Positions 40,359 to 49,197 of a stretch of 64,000 nt of DNA are shown here, piece by piece (position 1 is the first letter of the stretch; each line of letters begins with the position of its first letter). Under the pieces are notes generated by a model. It was not told where the DNA came from. It saw only the letters and a list, made by a program, of their open reading frames with translations, and made no database searches. Source of the DNA: a methanogenic archaeon ISO4-H5. Its GTDB lineage: Archaea; Thermoplasmatota; Thermoplasmata; Methanomassiliicoccales; Methanomethylophilaceae. The stretch lies in NCBI GenBank assembly GCA_001560915.1, contig CP014214.1, forward strand, positions 1,426,001-1,490,000, written 5' to 3'. The translations under genes were made by a program, and so were the position numbers.

Positions 40359-42335
40359 ATGACCTACGGACTCGGGATCGACACGGGCGGCACTTACACG
40401 GACACCGTCATAGTGGATCTGGAGACGGGTAAGTCAATATGCAGCAACAAGGCGCTTACGACCCGTGACAACCTGTCCGTAGGGATCAGAGAGTCCCTGG
40501 AAGGACTCGACCGCTCGCTCCTCGCCAAGGTCTCACTTACATCACTCTCATCCACGCTTGCGACCAATTCGGTCGTCGAAGGCAAGGGTTGCAGGGTAGG
40601 ACTCGTCTGTATAGGGAAGAAGTATCTGGAAACCTCCCTGCCTGACGTTTATGCAGAAATCGACGGGAAGTTCTCGATGTCCGGAGAAGAGGAGGTACGG
40701 CTCGATACAGGCAGCGCGAAGCAGGTTCTGGAAGGAATGAAGGGTAAGGTCGATGCGGTCGTGGTATCCGGATACCTGAGCGTTCGCAACCCTTCGCATG
40801 AGGAACGCGTGGCCGCCATGGCCGCCAGGATCCTCGACCTGCCGGTGGTCTGCGGACACGAACTCACCTCCAAATTGGGATTCGAAGTGCGCACCACCAC
40901 TGCGGTCATGAACGCACGTCTCATCCCCATCATCAGGGAACTCCTTGATTCAGTAATAGCGGTCATGAAAGATCTGGGTATATCGTCCCCGCTCATGGTG
41001 GTGAAAGGAGACGGTGCGGTGATGAAGGCGGAAACGGCAATCATGAGGCCGGTGGAAACCATCCTCTCCGGCCCTGCGTCCAGTCTTGTGGGCGCCAAGG
41101 CACTGTCCGGAGCCGATGATGCCGTCGTGATAGACATCGGCGGGACCACCACCGACATCGGTATCCTGAAGAACGGCTTCCCGCGCATAGAGCCGGAAGG
41201 GGCCCGCATTTCGGGCAGGAGGACCCGTGTCATGGCCGCCGACATATCCACCTTCGGAATCGGCGGAGACAGCCGTATTCTCGTCAACGGGAAGGAGATA
41301 ATGCTGACTCCTGTCAGGGTCATCCCGCTCTGCATCGCTGCTTCCAAATGGCCTTCCGTGAAGTCGGCGATAGAGGGGCTGGCCTCGGTTACCGATGACC
41401 GTCCCAGGGAGGACTATGATCCGGAAGATGTCGTGCAGGATACCGAATTCTTCATCCTGGCACATCCCCGTTTCACAGATGAGCTGCCCGAACATGACCG
41501 TATGTTACTGGAAGCTCTCAGGGAGGGCCCCAGGAAGATTGCCGACCTGTGCAGGGAGTTCGGTCTGCCTGCCCACGCGTTCTCCGTGGCTGAATTGGAG
41601 AGAAGAGGCTATGTTACCCGGATCGGTATGACCCCGACCGATCTTCTCCATGCGGAGGGCAGTTACACCGAATACGATGCCGAAACCTCACTCATAGCGG
41701 CAGGATATCTTTCCCGCAAATGCGGACTTACCCTGGAGAGATTCATTGACAAAGCGAAGACCGAAGTCGTCAATAAGATGGCTGCCTCGGTGATGGAGAA
41801 GATGATGCTTGACAGCAATGGCTCCGATGAACTTACCGAGTCCCAGAAGGAGATTCTCAGGATGTCACTCAGCTCGAACGAAGATTATTCTCTCAGATTC
41901 GAGCTCAAACGGCCCATCGTCGGCATAGGCGCGCCGGTGGGCGCATGGCTCCCCAAGGTAGCTGAATTACTCCGTGCTGAACTCCTGCTGCCCTCCGATT
42001 CTGAGATCGGAAACGCCGTCGGTGCCATCACAGGCTCTGTATCCGAGACAGCGACCGTCACGGTCCGTGCAGCCGGCACCGATGTTGTGGAAGAGCCCGA
42101 ATGCAACGTATTCACGGGACAGACGATCAGGACCTTCGCCCGCCCGCAGGAGGCGATGGAATTCGCACGCTCCGAATGTGCCAGACTTGCAAATGCGAAG
42201 GCTTCGGAGTCAGGTACCGCCAACCCTGTGGTGGAGATTACTGTCGAGGAGAACACCATGACCGTATCGGGCAGGAGCTTCTTCCGGGGCGCCACAGTGA
42301 CCGCCAAGGCCACCGGCAAACCAGACCTGTACTGA
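40359..42335 (+). CDS. Hydantoinase/oxoprolinase-family ATPase, HyuA-like
   Basis: A 658-residue protein with the family start GLGIDTGGTYTDTVIVD (phosphate 1 loop) and the second actin-like motif VVIDIGGTTTDIGIL. Family members use ATP to open lactams such as hydantoins or 5-oxoproline, usually with a HyuB partner; none is encoded nearby. Residues about 390-430 (LLEALREGPRKIADLCREFG, VAELERRGYVTRIGMTP) look like an inserted winged helix. Related archaeal proteins are annotated only generally. The substrate is unknown. Confidence 0.82.
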   Translation: MTYGLGIDTGGTYTDTVIVDLETGKSICSNKALTTRDNLSVGIRESLEGLDRSLLAKVSLTSLSSTLATNSVVEGKGCRVGLVCIGKKYLETSLPDVYAEIDGKFSMSGEEEVRLDTGSAKQVLEGMKGKVDAVVVSGYLSVRNPSHEERVAAMAARILDLPVVCGHELTSKLGFEVRTTTAVMNARLIPIIRELLDSVIAVMKDLGISSPLMVVKGDGAVMKAETAIMRPVETILSGPASSLVGAKALSGADDAVVIDIGGTTTDIGILKNGFPRIEPEGARISGRRTRVMAADISTFGIGGDSRILVNGKEIMLTPVRVIPLCIAASKWPSVKSAIEGLASVTDDRPREDYDPEDVVQDTEFFILAHPRFTDELPEHDRMLLEALREGPRKIADLCREFGLPAHAFSVAELERRGYVTRIGMTPTDLLHAEGSYTEYDAETSLIAAGYLSRKCGLTLERFIDKAKTEVVNKMAASVMEKMMLDSNGSDELTESQKEILRMSLSSNEDYSLRFELKRPIVGIGAPVGAWLPKVAELLRAELLLPSDSEIGNAVGAITGSVSETATVTVRAAGTDVVEEPECNVFTGQTIRTFARPQEAMEFARSECARLANAKASESGTANPVVEITVEENTMTVSGRSFFRGATVTAKATGKPDLY

Positions 42336-42355
42336 TGGAATAAGACAAAAATGAT

Positions 42356-42383
42356 GCACCGGAGGGAATTGCCCCGCCGGTGC
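42356..42383 (-). terminator. Hairpin between HyuA-like and GlcD-like genes
   Basis: GCACCGG (42356-42362) pairs with CCGGTGC (42377-42383), 14-nt loop. On the minus strand it is followed by ATCATTTTTGTC, so it probably ends the GlcD-like transcript. Confidence 0.5.
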
Positions 42384-42399
42384 GGGTTTATGGTTTAGA

Positions 42400-45099
42400 T
42401 CACTCGTAACCGCGTCCGAGGACGTGCTTCCTGTCCTCGGCCTTCTCCTCAGCGTACTTGTTGAACTTGAACCTCTTGATGTTGTTCTCGAAGTTGTGCT
42501 CAGGAGGCATGAGCTTCTTGATGGTCTGCATCATCTTGAACATGAAGCTCGAGAGGCCGTGGCTCATTCCGATTCCAAACTTGGTCATTCCGCAGACGAG
42601 GTGTCCAGGGTTCATGACGTCGTGGGGGTCGAGGAAAGTCTTGAGCTCCCTCATGAGGGCGACGGTGTTGGCGTCGTGGGCTGCGTCGAGGTTTCCTGCG
42701 AAGAAGATACCGTATCCGGTGGACCTTCCGCCGTATACCTCTGCCCTGTCGCCGAGATACATGTTGAATGCGAATGCGAGCATTCCGGTCATCATCTCGT
42801 CGTCCTTGAAGTAGTAAGGCATGAACAGGGTGGTCTGGTTGTCGACCATGACACCGATGATTCCACCGATGTCCATCTTCATGACACCGAAGCCGGTGTA
42901 ACACTCGTCGACGAACTTGCCCCAGGTCTTGGCAGGTACGATGACCTCAGCGGGAATCTCTCCGATTCCGACCTTCCTGGCCCTGAACTCGTAGCAGCGC
43001 TCGTCCCACTCGTGGGATGCGATGGAGTCGTCGACCCTCTTTCCGCCGAACTTGGCGGCGAGCTCATCGGTGACTGCGATCTCCATGTCGACGTAGTTCT
43101 CCTGGCCCTGGTAGGTGACAAGGAGGAGGTTGCGTACATCGGGTGCGTGCAGGCCGGCCATCTTCTGGTGCTCGAAGTGGTAGTGGTCGGACCAGGCGAT
43201 GTGGAGAGGCCTGATGCTGGGGTCGGCGATGATTGCCTGGATGACGGGGTTGGCGTCGGCCAGGTTCTCGAAGTCGTATGCCAGGGGGTGGATGACACCC
43301 ATGGGGTGGATCCTGAAGGTAACGGTACCGAAGATACAGGCGGTTCCCTCGGATCCGACGAAGAACTGGTTCAGGTTGAGACCGGAGTTGTAGTTGCCCA
43401 TATCGCCGTAACCGGTGTGCAGGACTTCTCCGTTGGAGAGGATGACCTCCATGTCGAGGACATTGTCCTTGGCGGATCCGTACTTGAAGGATCCGATTCC
43501 CATACCGTTGGTGGAGAGCCAGGCTCCGATGGTCGCGGCGGGGAAGGAAGAGGGGTAGGAACCCACGATGAATCCCTTTGCCATACAGGCGTCGAGGGTG
43601 GCCTTCCAGGTTGCTCCGGACTGGACCTTGACGGTCATGTTCTTCTCGTCGACGACGATCTTGTTGAATTTGGAAGAGCAGTCGCAGACGATTCCGCGGA
43701 ATGCGGGCTGTGCTCCTCCGAGACCCCAGGTGGAGTTTCCGCGGGGAGTGACTGCGATACCGTGCTTGTAGGCCACTTTCATGACGGCGGCGATCTGAGC
43801 GGTGGTGCTGGGCCTGACGACCACATCGGGGATGTTGTCGAAGGCGATTCCCGCCAGCTTGGGCAGGGGTGCGAGATCGTGGCAGTAGAGGAGCCTCTCG
43901 GGTCCGGACTCGTTGACGTTGTCCTTTCCGACGGCCTCGACCAGTTTCTCATGGATTGCGTCGTTGTAGGCGCGGGAGAGTTTGTCGCCGCTCTTGGCGA
44001 TGTCGTCCACGTTGGGCTCTGCAAGGAATCCGGTGAGGTCCCTCATGAACTTGGAGGTAGCCTCGTCGTGGATCTTCTCGATGTTTCCATCGGCGAATGC
44101 CCATCCGCAGGCCTTCCTTCCGCCGCAGGTCTCGATGGTGGCTTTGATGTCATCCATGCTGTCGCTGCTGACGAGAGCGGTGTACCTGTCGACGATCATG
44201 GCCATCTTGGCGTTGGATTTGGCAAGGTTGGCGATGGGGATGACTGCCTTGAACTTGTAGCAGGCAGGCTTGTAGACCGCATCGGACTTCTTTCCGCCGT
44301 TGGCCTCGAGGATGGCATCGGTCTCGGCCGCATCGGTGTCGACGAATGCCTGTGCGCCCTGGTAGTCGAGGAAGAGCATGGTCTTTCCGTCGGCGACCTG
44401 GAGGGTGAACCTCATGGGCTTGAGGTTGGGGTGGCGGATGAGTGCCTGGACAGCTGCGTCGGCCTCTGCGAGTCCTCCGGCGATCTCGTAGGCGAAGGAT
44501 TTGGTGACTCCGGCTGGATATGCCTTGAGGGTGGCGGAGGTGATGATTCCGATTGCTCCCTCGGATCCGGCGAAGATCTGGTTGAGGTTGTAAGCGGACA
44601 TGTATGCGCCGATGTCGTCGTAACCGGTCTCGATGACGGTTCCGTCCTTCAGGACGACCTCAAGGTTGAGGACGGCGTCCCTGGCGGTTCCGTATTTGTA
44701 GCTTCCGTATCCGGGGGTGTTGGAACCCATCCACTCGCCGACGGTGGTCCTGGCAGCGTGGAAAGGCTGTGCTCCAAGGATGAGTCCCTGGGCTGCTGCG
44801 GCGTCGATGACGGCCTGGAAGGTTGCTCCGGCCTTGGCCTTGACGGCGTAGTCCTCGGGAACGACCTCGACCTTCTGCATCTCCTCGGAGAAGGTGACAG
44901 TGATGGGGGTGTTTCCGCAGACGGCTGCGGTCACTTTGGCTTTCTTCGCGATTTTGGCTACGGCAGCGACCTGCTCGGTGCTGCATACAGTAACGGTGAC
45001 TCCTCCCTCGGTTACCTTAACGTTGGCCGCACCTACAGCCGCCACAAGGGCTTCGCAGGTATCAGGGGCAAGTTCGCAGTTCTTTTTGTTGCAATCCAT
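42400..45099 (-). CDS. Tandem double FAD-linked oxidase (GlcD-like) protein
   Basis: A protein of 899 residues containing two GlcD-type modules. The first (about residues 35-400) has AKAGATFQAVIDAAAAQG, YKYGTARDAVLNLEVVLKDG and FAGSEGAIGIIT, but its FAD-pyrophosphate loop is degenerate (VCGNTPITVTFS). The second (about 425-860) has the intact loop TPRGNSTWGLGG, SFKYGSAKDNVLDMEVILSNG and FVGSEGTACIFG. Single GlcD proteins oxidise D-lactate/glycolate and may pair with HdrD-like subunits in this order. The ATG at 45099 follows GGAGG 11-13 nt upstream; seven upstream codons are excluded. Monocistronic. Confidence 0.82.
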   Translation of the reverse strand: MDCNKKNCELAPDTCEALVAAVGAANVKVTEGGVTVTVCSTEQVAAVAKIAKKAKVTAAVCGNTPITVTFSEEMQKVEVVPEDYAVKAKAGATFQAVIDAAAAQGLILGAQPFHAARTTVGEWMGSNTPGYGSYKYGTARDAVLNLEVVLKDGTVIETGYDDIGAYMSAYNLNQIFAGSEGAIGIITSATLKAYPAGVTKSFAYEIAGGLAEADAAVQALIRHPNLKPMRFTLQVADGKTMLFLDYQGAQAFVDTDAAETDAILEANGGKKSDAVYKPACYKFKAVIPIANLAKSNAKMAMIVDRYTALVSSDSMDDIKATIETCGGRKACGWAFADGNIEKIHDEATSKFMRDLTGFLAEPNVDDIAKSGDKLSRAYNDAIHEKLVEAVGKDNVNESGPERLLYCHDLAPLPKLAGIAFDNIPDVVVRPSTTAQIAAVMKVAYKHGIAVTPRGNSTWGLGGAQPAFRGIVCDCSSKFNKIVVDEKNMTVKVQSGATWKATLDACMAKGFIVGSYPSSFPAATIGAWLSTNGMGIGSFKYGSAKDNVLDMEVILSNGEVLHTGYGDMGNYNSGLNLNQFFVGSEGTACIFGTVTFRIHPMGVIHPLAYDFENLADANPVIQAIIADPSIRPLHIAWSDHYHFEHQKMAGLHAPDVRNLLLVTYQGQENYVDMEIAVTDELAAKFGGKRVDDSIASHEWDERCYEFRARKVGIGEIPAEVIVPAKTWGKFVDECYTGFGVMKMDIGGIIGVMVDNQTTLFMPYYFKDDEMMTGMLAFAFNMYLGDRAEVYGGRSTGYGIFFAGNLDAAHDANTVALMRELKTFLDPHDVMNPGHLVCGMTKFGIGMSHGLSSFMFKMMQTIKKLMPPEHNFENNIKRFKFNKYAEEKAEDRKHVLGRGYE

Positions 45100-45182
45100 T
45101 TCAATCGTCCTCCATGCCACCCAGGGGTGACAGGATTATGCGTGCGCGTATTCTGTATCCCTTATTAAGGCTTACCCTGGCG

Positions 45183-45599
45183 TCACGGAGAACGGTATCT
45201 GGCCAGATGCAGTTCCGAGACCAAATCCGTCTTCGTTCCGGCATCCACGCGGAAAAGATGTGTGAGGCACCTGCAGTCGGAACATCCGAAATGCTCCATC
45301 TCCGGGATGCCTCCCAATGCCCCGACACGGTCCGCCAGTTCGCACTCCGGGATCGGTTCCGGGTAGGAGATCCACGCTTCGGAAGAATCGCAGACGGTCG
45401 TCAGGTAATCGATGTGCCATTTGAGCGTCTTCTCATGTGCCAGATGTCTGGCGAGACGCTGGTCGAGACCAGCCATCGCACTGCCCACGTAACAGTACGT
45501 GCCGGCTTTGAAAAGGTGGGGGCCGCGGGCCCCCACGGTGATGTTTCTGTCGCTTCCGAGGGTGACGAAAAGGACATAGGTCCCCTTCCTCACACTCAT
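45183..45599 (-). CDS. DUF123/GIY-YIG-like nuclease-domain protein
   Basis: A 138-residue protein of the DUF123 group, which resembles the GIY-YIG fold: the GTYVLFVTLG start and GTYCYVGSAMAGLDQRLARHLA central motif, then HWHIDYL-type KWHIDYLTT and the Cys-rich CSDCRCLTHLF. In archaea the domain is sometimes fused to endonuclease III, suggesting DNA repair. It overlaps the mmp7 stop by 4 nt (ATGA), making it the last gene of the marker operon, an unexpected companion. Confidence 0.82.
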   Translation of the reverse strand: MSVRKGTYVLFVTLGSDRNITVGARGPHLFKAGTYCYVGSAMAGLDQRLARHLAHEKTLKWHIDYLTTVCDSSEAWISYPEPIPECELADRVGALGGIPEMEHFGCSDCRCLTHLFRVDAGTKTDLVSELHLARYRSP

Positions 45600-46534
45600 T
45601 GCTTTGCCTTCAGGGAATCCTCGTACTCGACCTGCGAGCGGGTCTTGATACGGATCAGCATACTGCTGTCATTGATCTTCGAGGGGGCGATGGTGCACAC
45701 ATCACCCAGACGGCGTCCGTAGACCATCATGTTCTCGACGGCCTCGTGATGCTCCTCGTAGGAGATCTTGGCCCTCAGTCCGTCGAGATGCATGACGATG
45801 GGGGCGGGCCTTAGACACATGTTGATGGGCTCGTAGTTCTCCAGCAGGGACTTGATCTCCGACGGGTGGACGAAGGGCGGGTCCTCCTCGAGGGCTTTCT
45901 TCTTGTCGGCAAGGATCTCCTCGATGCGGTCGGAGACCTCTTCGAGCTTCTGCCTGTCGGCGGGTTCCCTCATACGGGATGCCTTCCTGCCGACACCGTA
46001 GACGATGGCGTCGCAGGTGTGTTCGATTCCCTCGGGCTTGGGTCCGCAGACCAGCACGGTGGGGATGTTGATCTTGCTCAGGAGCAGATCGGCTTTGGTC
46101 TCCACGCAGGACTTGAAGTTGCCGAGCATGAACACGCATGCGTCGTACTCGTCGATGATGGAGGTCTCCTGGAGATTGATCTGGGACGTTAGCTTCCCCC
46201 TTCCCCTGGCAAGACCCATGACTACGGTGATCGCACCGCAGCGGCGAAGGTACTCCGCAATGTCGCAGATGGGGTGGGGCATGTGGTGGCGTCCCAGGGT
46301 GGGACCTACCACCGCGATTTCGGTACCCGCGAGAGGCACCTCCTTCACCTGTCCTCCGATATCCTTGCAGAGGGCCTCGACCAGAGGTCTGTCCTCGGAG
46401 GGGGTGGACATGGTCACGGTGAGCATCTGGGAGCTGCGGTTCTTCATCAGGACCACTCCGCCCACATCCTCGATGAGCTCGAAGAGCTCGTCGGAACGGT
46501 AGATTCCTCCGTCGTACATTATGACCTCATACAT
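45596..46534 (-). CDS. mmp7: Methanogenesis marker protein 7
   Basis: A 312-residue protein of the methanogen-specific marker 7 family (MYEVIMYDGGIYRSDELFEL start; VVGPTLGRHHMPHPICDIAE). Mmp7 has been found together with McrC and Mmp17 in the ATP-dependent MCR-activation complex. Cys residues at FKSCVETK, VLVCGPKP and HTCDAIVYG could bind Fe-S clusters. I start at 46534 (ATG with GGAGGTGA upstream) rather than a GTG at 46543. It overlaps mmp17 by 8 nt. Confidence 0.88.
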   Translation of the reverse strand: MYEVIMYDGGIYRSDELFELIEDVGGVVLMKNRSSQMLTVTMSTPSEDRPLVEALCKDIGGQVKEVPLAGTEIAVVGPTLGRHHMPHPICDIAEYLRRCGAITVVMGLARGRGKLTSQINLQETSIIDEYDACVFMLGNFKSCVETKADLLLSKINIPTVLVCGPKPEGIEHTCDAIVYGVGRKASRMREPADRQKLEEVSDRIEEILADKKKALEEDPPFVHPSEIKSLLENYEPINMCLRPAPIVMHLDGLRAKISYEEHHEAVENMMVYGRRLGDVCTIAPSKINDSSMLIRIKTRSQVEYEDSLKAKQ

Positions 46535-47108
46535 CGATCTCACCTCCCTTCTTCATGGCCTCGTGAATCACGGTGGCCTCATCCAGCATCTCGGGCTGCA
46601 TCCTCTCCTCGGTAGCGACGACAGTAATGACGTCGGTGTCCGCCAGGGTGCGCCTGACACGGATTCCCTCGGGAAGCACCCTGTAGAGCGCTCCCAGGAC
46701 CTCCTGGATGGGCTGTTCGTTGGACTCCACCTCGATCTCGTCGACCTCGAAGGAGCTGGATACCCCTTTGACCGCGATGTCGAGCCTGTCGAGCTGCTGC
46801 ACGTTGTCCCTGCCGTACCTGTTCCAGAGCGCCTTGAGGGTACCGGGTGCGTACATCTCGTCGGAGATGCTCACGTACACGGTATCGCGCTCCGACCTGG
46901 TGGATGCCACGACCCCGATGGTCTTGGCCGAGGGCAGGGCCTTCATCTTCACCGAGATGATGAAGAGGGGCACCTTGGGTTTCAGCACCAGGTAGGATTT
47001 CTCCACGGCCGCAAGTTTACCGACGTCGTACATGAGCTCCTCGTAGAGAGCCTTGTACCTCTCGTTTCCGTATTCGTCGGTTCCTGTGACCACTGTTTCA
47101 GCTGGCAT
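46527..47108 (-). CDS. mmp17: Methanogenesis marker protein 17
   Basis: A 193-residue protein of the marker 17 family, specific to methanogens and alkane-oxidising relatives. The N-terminus (ETVVTGTDEYGNERYKALYE) and C-terminal TDVITVVATEERMQPEMLDE are family-like. There are no obvious catalytic motifs. It is thought to be a structural component of the MCR activation complex. It starts 9 nt after mmp15. Confidence 0.85.
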   Translation of the reverse strand: MPAETVVTGTDEYGNERYKALYEELMYDVGKLAAVEKSYLVLKPKVPLFIISVKMKALPSAKTIGVVASTRSERDTVYVSISDEMYAPGTLKALWNRYGRDNVQQLDRLDIAVKGVSSSFEVDEIEVESNEQPIQEVLGALYRVLPEGIRVRRTLADTDVITVVATEERMQPEMLDEATVIHEAMKKGGEIDV

Positions 47109-47117
47109 GGTCGCACC

Positions 47118-48341
47118 TCACAGCATTCCCGAACTGAGCAGGGCTCCGCCCACGGCTCCGATGTACTGGGAGTCAGGAGGCACGATCGGAGGCTCTCCAA
47201 GCACCTCTCCGATGGCCTTCACGAGACCTGCGTTGAGGGAGGTTCCTCCGACCTGGATAATGGGGTGCCTGACGTCGACCTCCTGCAGCTGCTGCTCGTA
47301 GACCTGCTCCGCGACGGAGTGGCAGGCGGCGGCCGCTACGTCCTCGAAGGACTTTCCGGCTCCGAGGGTGGTGACCAGGTCCTGGATTCCGAAGACGGAA
47401 CAGTAGGAGTTCATCTTCGCATTGACCCAGTTACCCTTGACTGCGTAGGATCCGAGTTCCCCGATGGGGACCTTCAGCCTCCTGGCGGTCATCTCGAGGA
47501 AACGTCCCGAAGCTCCGGCACAGATTCCTCCCATGGTGAAGTTGTCGGGGACTCCGTCCCTGACGGTGATGGCCTTGTTGTCCATTCCTCCGATATCGAT
47601 GATGGTGGCCTCTCCCCTCTGCCTGTCGGCCAGCCAAACGGCGCCCTTGGAGTTGACGGTCAGCTCCTCCTGCACGAGTTTGGCCTTGAAGTGGGTACCG
47701 AGGGTGAACCTTCCGTATCCGGTGGTTCCCATGGCCTCGATCTGCTTAAACTCGATACCGGCCATCTTCATGGCCTCCTCCAGGACCTCGGTGGCGCACT
47801 GGACGACATCTCCGGATGCAGTCCATGCCTTTCCGATGATCTTGTTGTTCTCCATGATGACGCACTTGGTGGTGGACGATCCGGAGTCGAGACCCGCGGT
47901 GATTCCGGTCTGCCTCTCCCTGGCAAGGAGTTCCTTCCTCGAGACGATGGTGACGAGAGCCTCCATCCTGGTGAGGAGCTGGGATGCCTTCAGCCTCTCG
48001 GTGAAGGAATAGGTGACGACGGGGAGCCTGGTGTTCTCCTGGATGAACCTCCTGAGCTCGTTCCTGACCAGGGCGGCCTCCGCACACCTGAAACAGGTGG
48101 TGATGAATACCGCATCGGCCTCGTAGAGACCGTCGGCGAGGCTGACCGCACGGGCGATCATGAGCTGCAGCTGAGGCGATTTGGGGGTGAATCCGAAACG
48201 TTCCAGGGCGCTCTTGACCTGGTCGTAGGAGACATCAGGGTAGACGATCTTGGCTCCGACGGAACGGGCTGCGGACTCGATCTCGTACTGTACTCCGCTG
48301 TACTCGGTACCGCAGGAGAGCTGGGCGATCCTGATGGTCAT
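47118..48341 (-). CDS. mmp15: Methanogenesis marker protein 15 (BadF/BcrA-type ATPase)
   Basis: A 407-residue protein whose C-terminal two thirds belong to the BadF/BadG/BcrA/BcrD activator ATPases: phosphate loop [16 protein letters not shown], the cluster-type Cys in [14 protein letters not shown] and [10 protein letters not shown], and [13 protein letters not shown]. Activators of this type use ATP and an interfacial [4Fe-4S] cluster to drive electrons to low potential, so a role in reductive activation of MCR Ni(I) is plausible. The ATG at 48341 overlaps mmp5 by 4 nt. Confidence 0.88.
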   Translation of the reverse strand: MTIRIAQLSCGTEYSGVQYEIESAARSVGAKIVYPDVSYDQVKSALERFGFTPKSPQLQLMIARAVSLADGLYEADAVFITTCFRCAEAALVRNELRRFIQENTRLPVVTYSFTERLKASQLLTRMEALVTIVSRKELLARERQTGITAGLDSGSSTTKCVIMENNKIIGKAWTASGDVVQCATEVLEEAMKMAGIEFKQIEAMGTTGYGRFTLGTHFKAKLVQEELTVNSKGAVWLADRQRGEATIIDIGGMDNKAITVRDGVPDNFTMGGICAGASGRFLEMTARRLKVPIGELGSYAVKGNWVNAKMNSYCSVFGIQDLVTTLGAGKSFEDVAAAACHSVAEQVYEQQLQEVDVRHPIIQVGGTSLNAGLVKAIGEVLGEPPIVPPDSQYIGAVGGALLSSGML

Positions 48342-48775
48342 TCCTTCAGACCTCCCAGGAAATCCTTGATCTGTCCGACCATGGTCTTGGCCTCCTCCTC
48401 GCTGGAGGGGTACTGCACGGTGAGGGCGGGGATACCGCGCCTCTTGATGCGGTACTTGGTGAGCTCGTTGGAACGGTCGCATCCGACGCATCCGAAGCTG
48501 AACGGGGGGTTCTCGATGATGATGGCAGCATCGGCAGCCTCGATCATGGGTCCCCAGATGGCCAGCCTTCCCCTGATTCCGGAAGGAACCTCCACTCCGG
48601 CGTACTTGAGTCCTTTGACGACGTCGTCAAGGGTAACGTTCATGGGCGGCATGTCGACCTCGATGTTGTCGACTTTCTCCTGGATGAGAGCCATCGAACT
48701 CAGGGGTTCGTGGCCGAACCTCTCCACCAGGTCGAAGAGGATCATGCTGTTAGGGGGATCTATGAATACCTTCAT
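48338..48775 (-). CDS. mmp5: Methanogenesis marker protein 5
   Basis: A 145-residue protein of marker 5 type ([26 protein letters not shown] start). A Cys pair in [20 protein letters not shown] is close to a metal-site pattern. It is encoded between mmp6 and mmp15 with 4-nt overlaps on both sides, hence the same polycistron and probably the same complex or pathway. No reaction is known. Confidence 0.85.
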   Translation of the reverse strand: MKVFIDPPNSMILFDLVERFGHEPLSSMALIQEKVDNIEVDMPPMNVTLDDVVKGLKYAGVEVPSGIRGRLAIWGPMIEAADAAIIIENPPFSFGCVGCDRSNELTKYRIKRRGIPALTVQYPSSEEEAKTMVGQIKDFLGGLKE

Positions 48776-49197
48776 CTGAAAGCCTCGCTGATTTCTTTCA
48801 TTTCTTTGACGGGAAGGGGTTTCTTATCGACAGGTTTCTGATAATCGTCTTTTCCGGCGTCGAACTCATCCAGTGCATACTGGATCAGCGGGAGGCACTC
48901 CCATTCGGCCTCCAGCTGCGCGTATCCGGGACGCGTTCCGTGCTGTGCACGGCATCTCCTGGGGTCCCCTGCGGGGAATCCCCTGACCTTGGAAAAGACC
49001 TCGTTGCGGTAAGTGGTGCGGACCTTCTCCATGACGATCCTCATGGTCTCCGCATCCGATTCCGCCAGGCATCCGTAGCAGGTCTCCTTGACGTTGATGC
49101 CGGGGGCCATGGTCTGCACGTTGCGGACCAGCTGGTCCGGGGTGACCATGGAGTTGGGGGAGATCATGAGCAGTCTGGTTACTCTCTGCTGACTCAT
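48772..49197 (-). CDS. mmp6: Methanogenesis marker protein 6
   Basis: A 141-residue protein of the marker 6 family (RLLMISPNSMVTPDQLVRNV). Conserved-looking parts are KETCYGCLAESDAETMRIV and FPAGDPRRCRAQHGTRPGYA. The family occurs strictly with MCR. It overlaps mmp3 and mmp5 by 4 nt each. Function unknown. Confidence 0.86.
   Translation of the reverse strand: MSQQRVTRLLMISPNSMVTPDQLVRNVQTMAPGINVKETCYGCLAESDAETMRIVMEKVRTTYRNEVFSKVRGFPAGDPRRCRAQHGTRPGYAQLEAEWECLPLIQYALDEFDAGKDDYQKPVDKKPLPVKEMKEISEAFR

Noticed and set aside
42424-45168. A 914-codon open frame on the plus strand opposite the GlcD gene
   Set aside because: It is an antisense shadow of a high-GC coding region; its translation is low-complexity Val/Gly/Asp-rich and has no ribosome-binding site or family resemblance. 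The same holds for the long frames at 46521-48779, 50964-52940, 55183-56739, 57482-59275 and 8888-10708.
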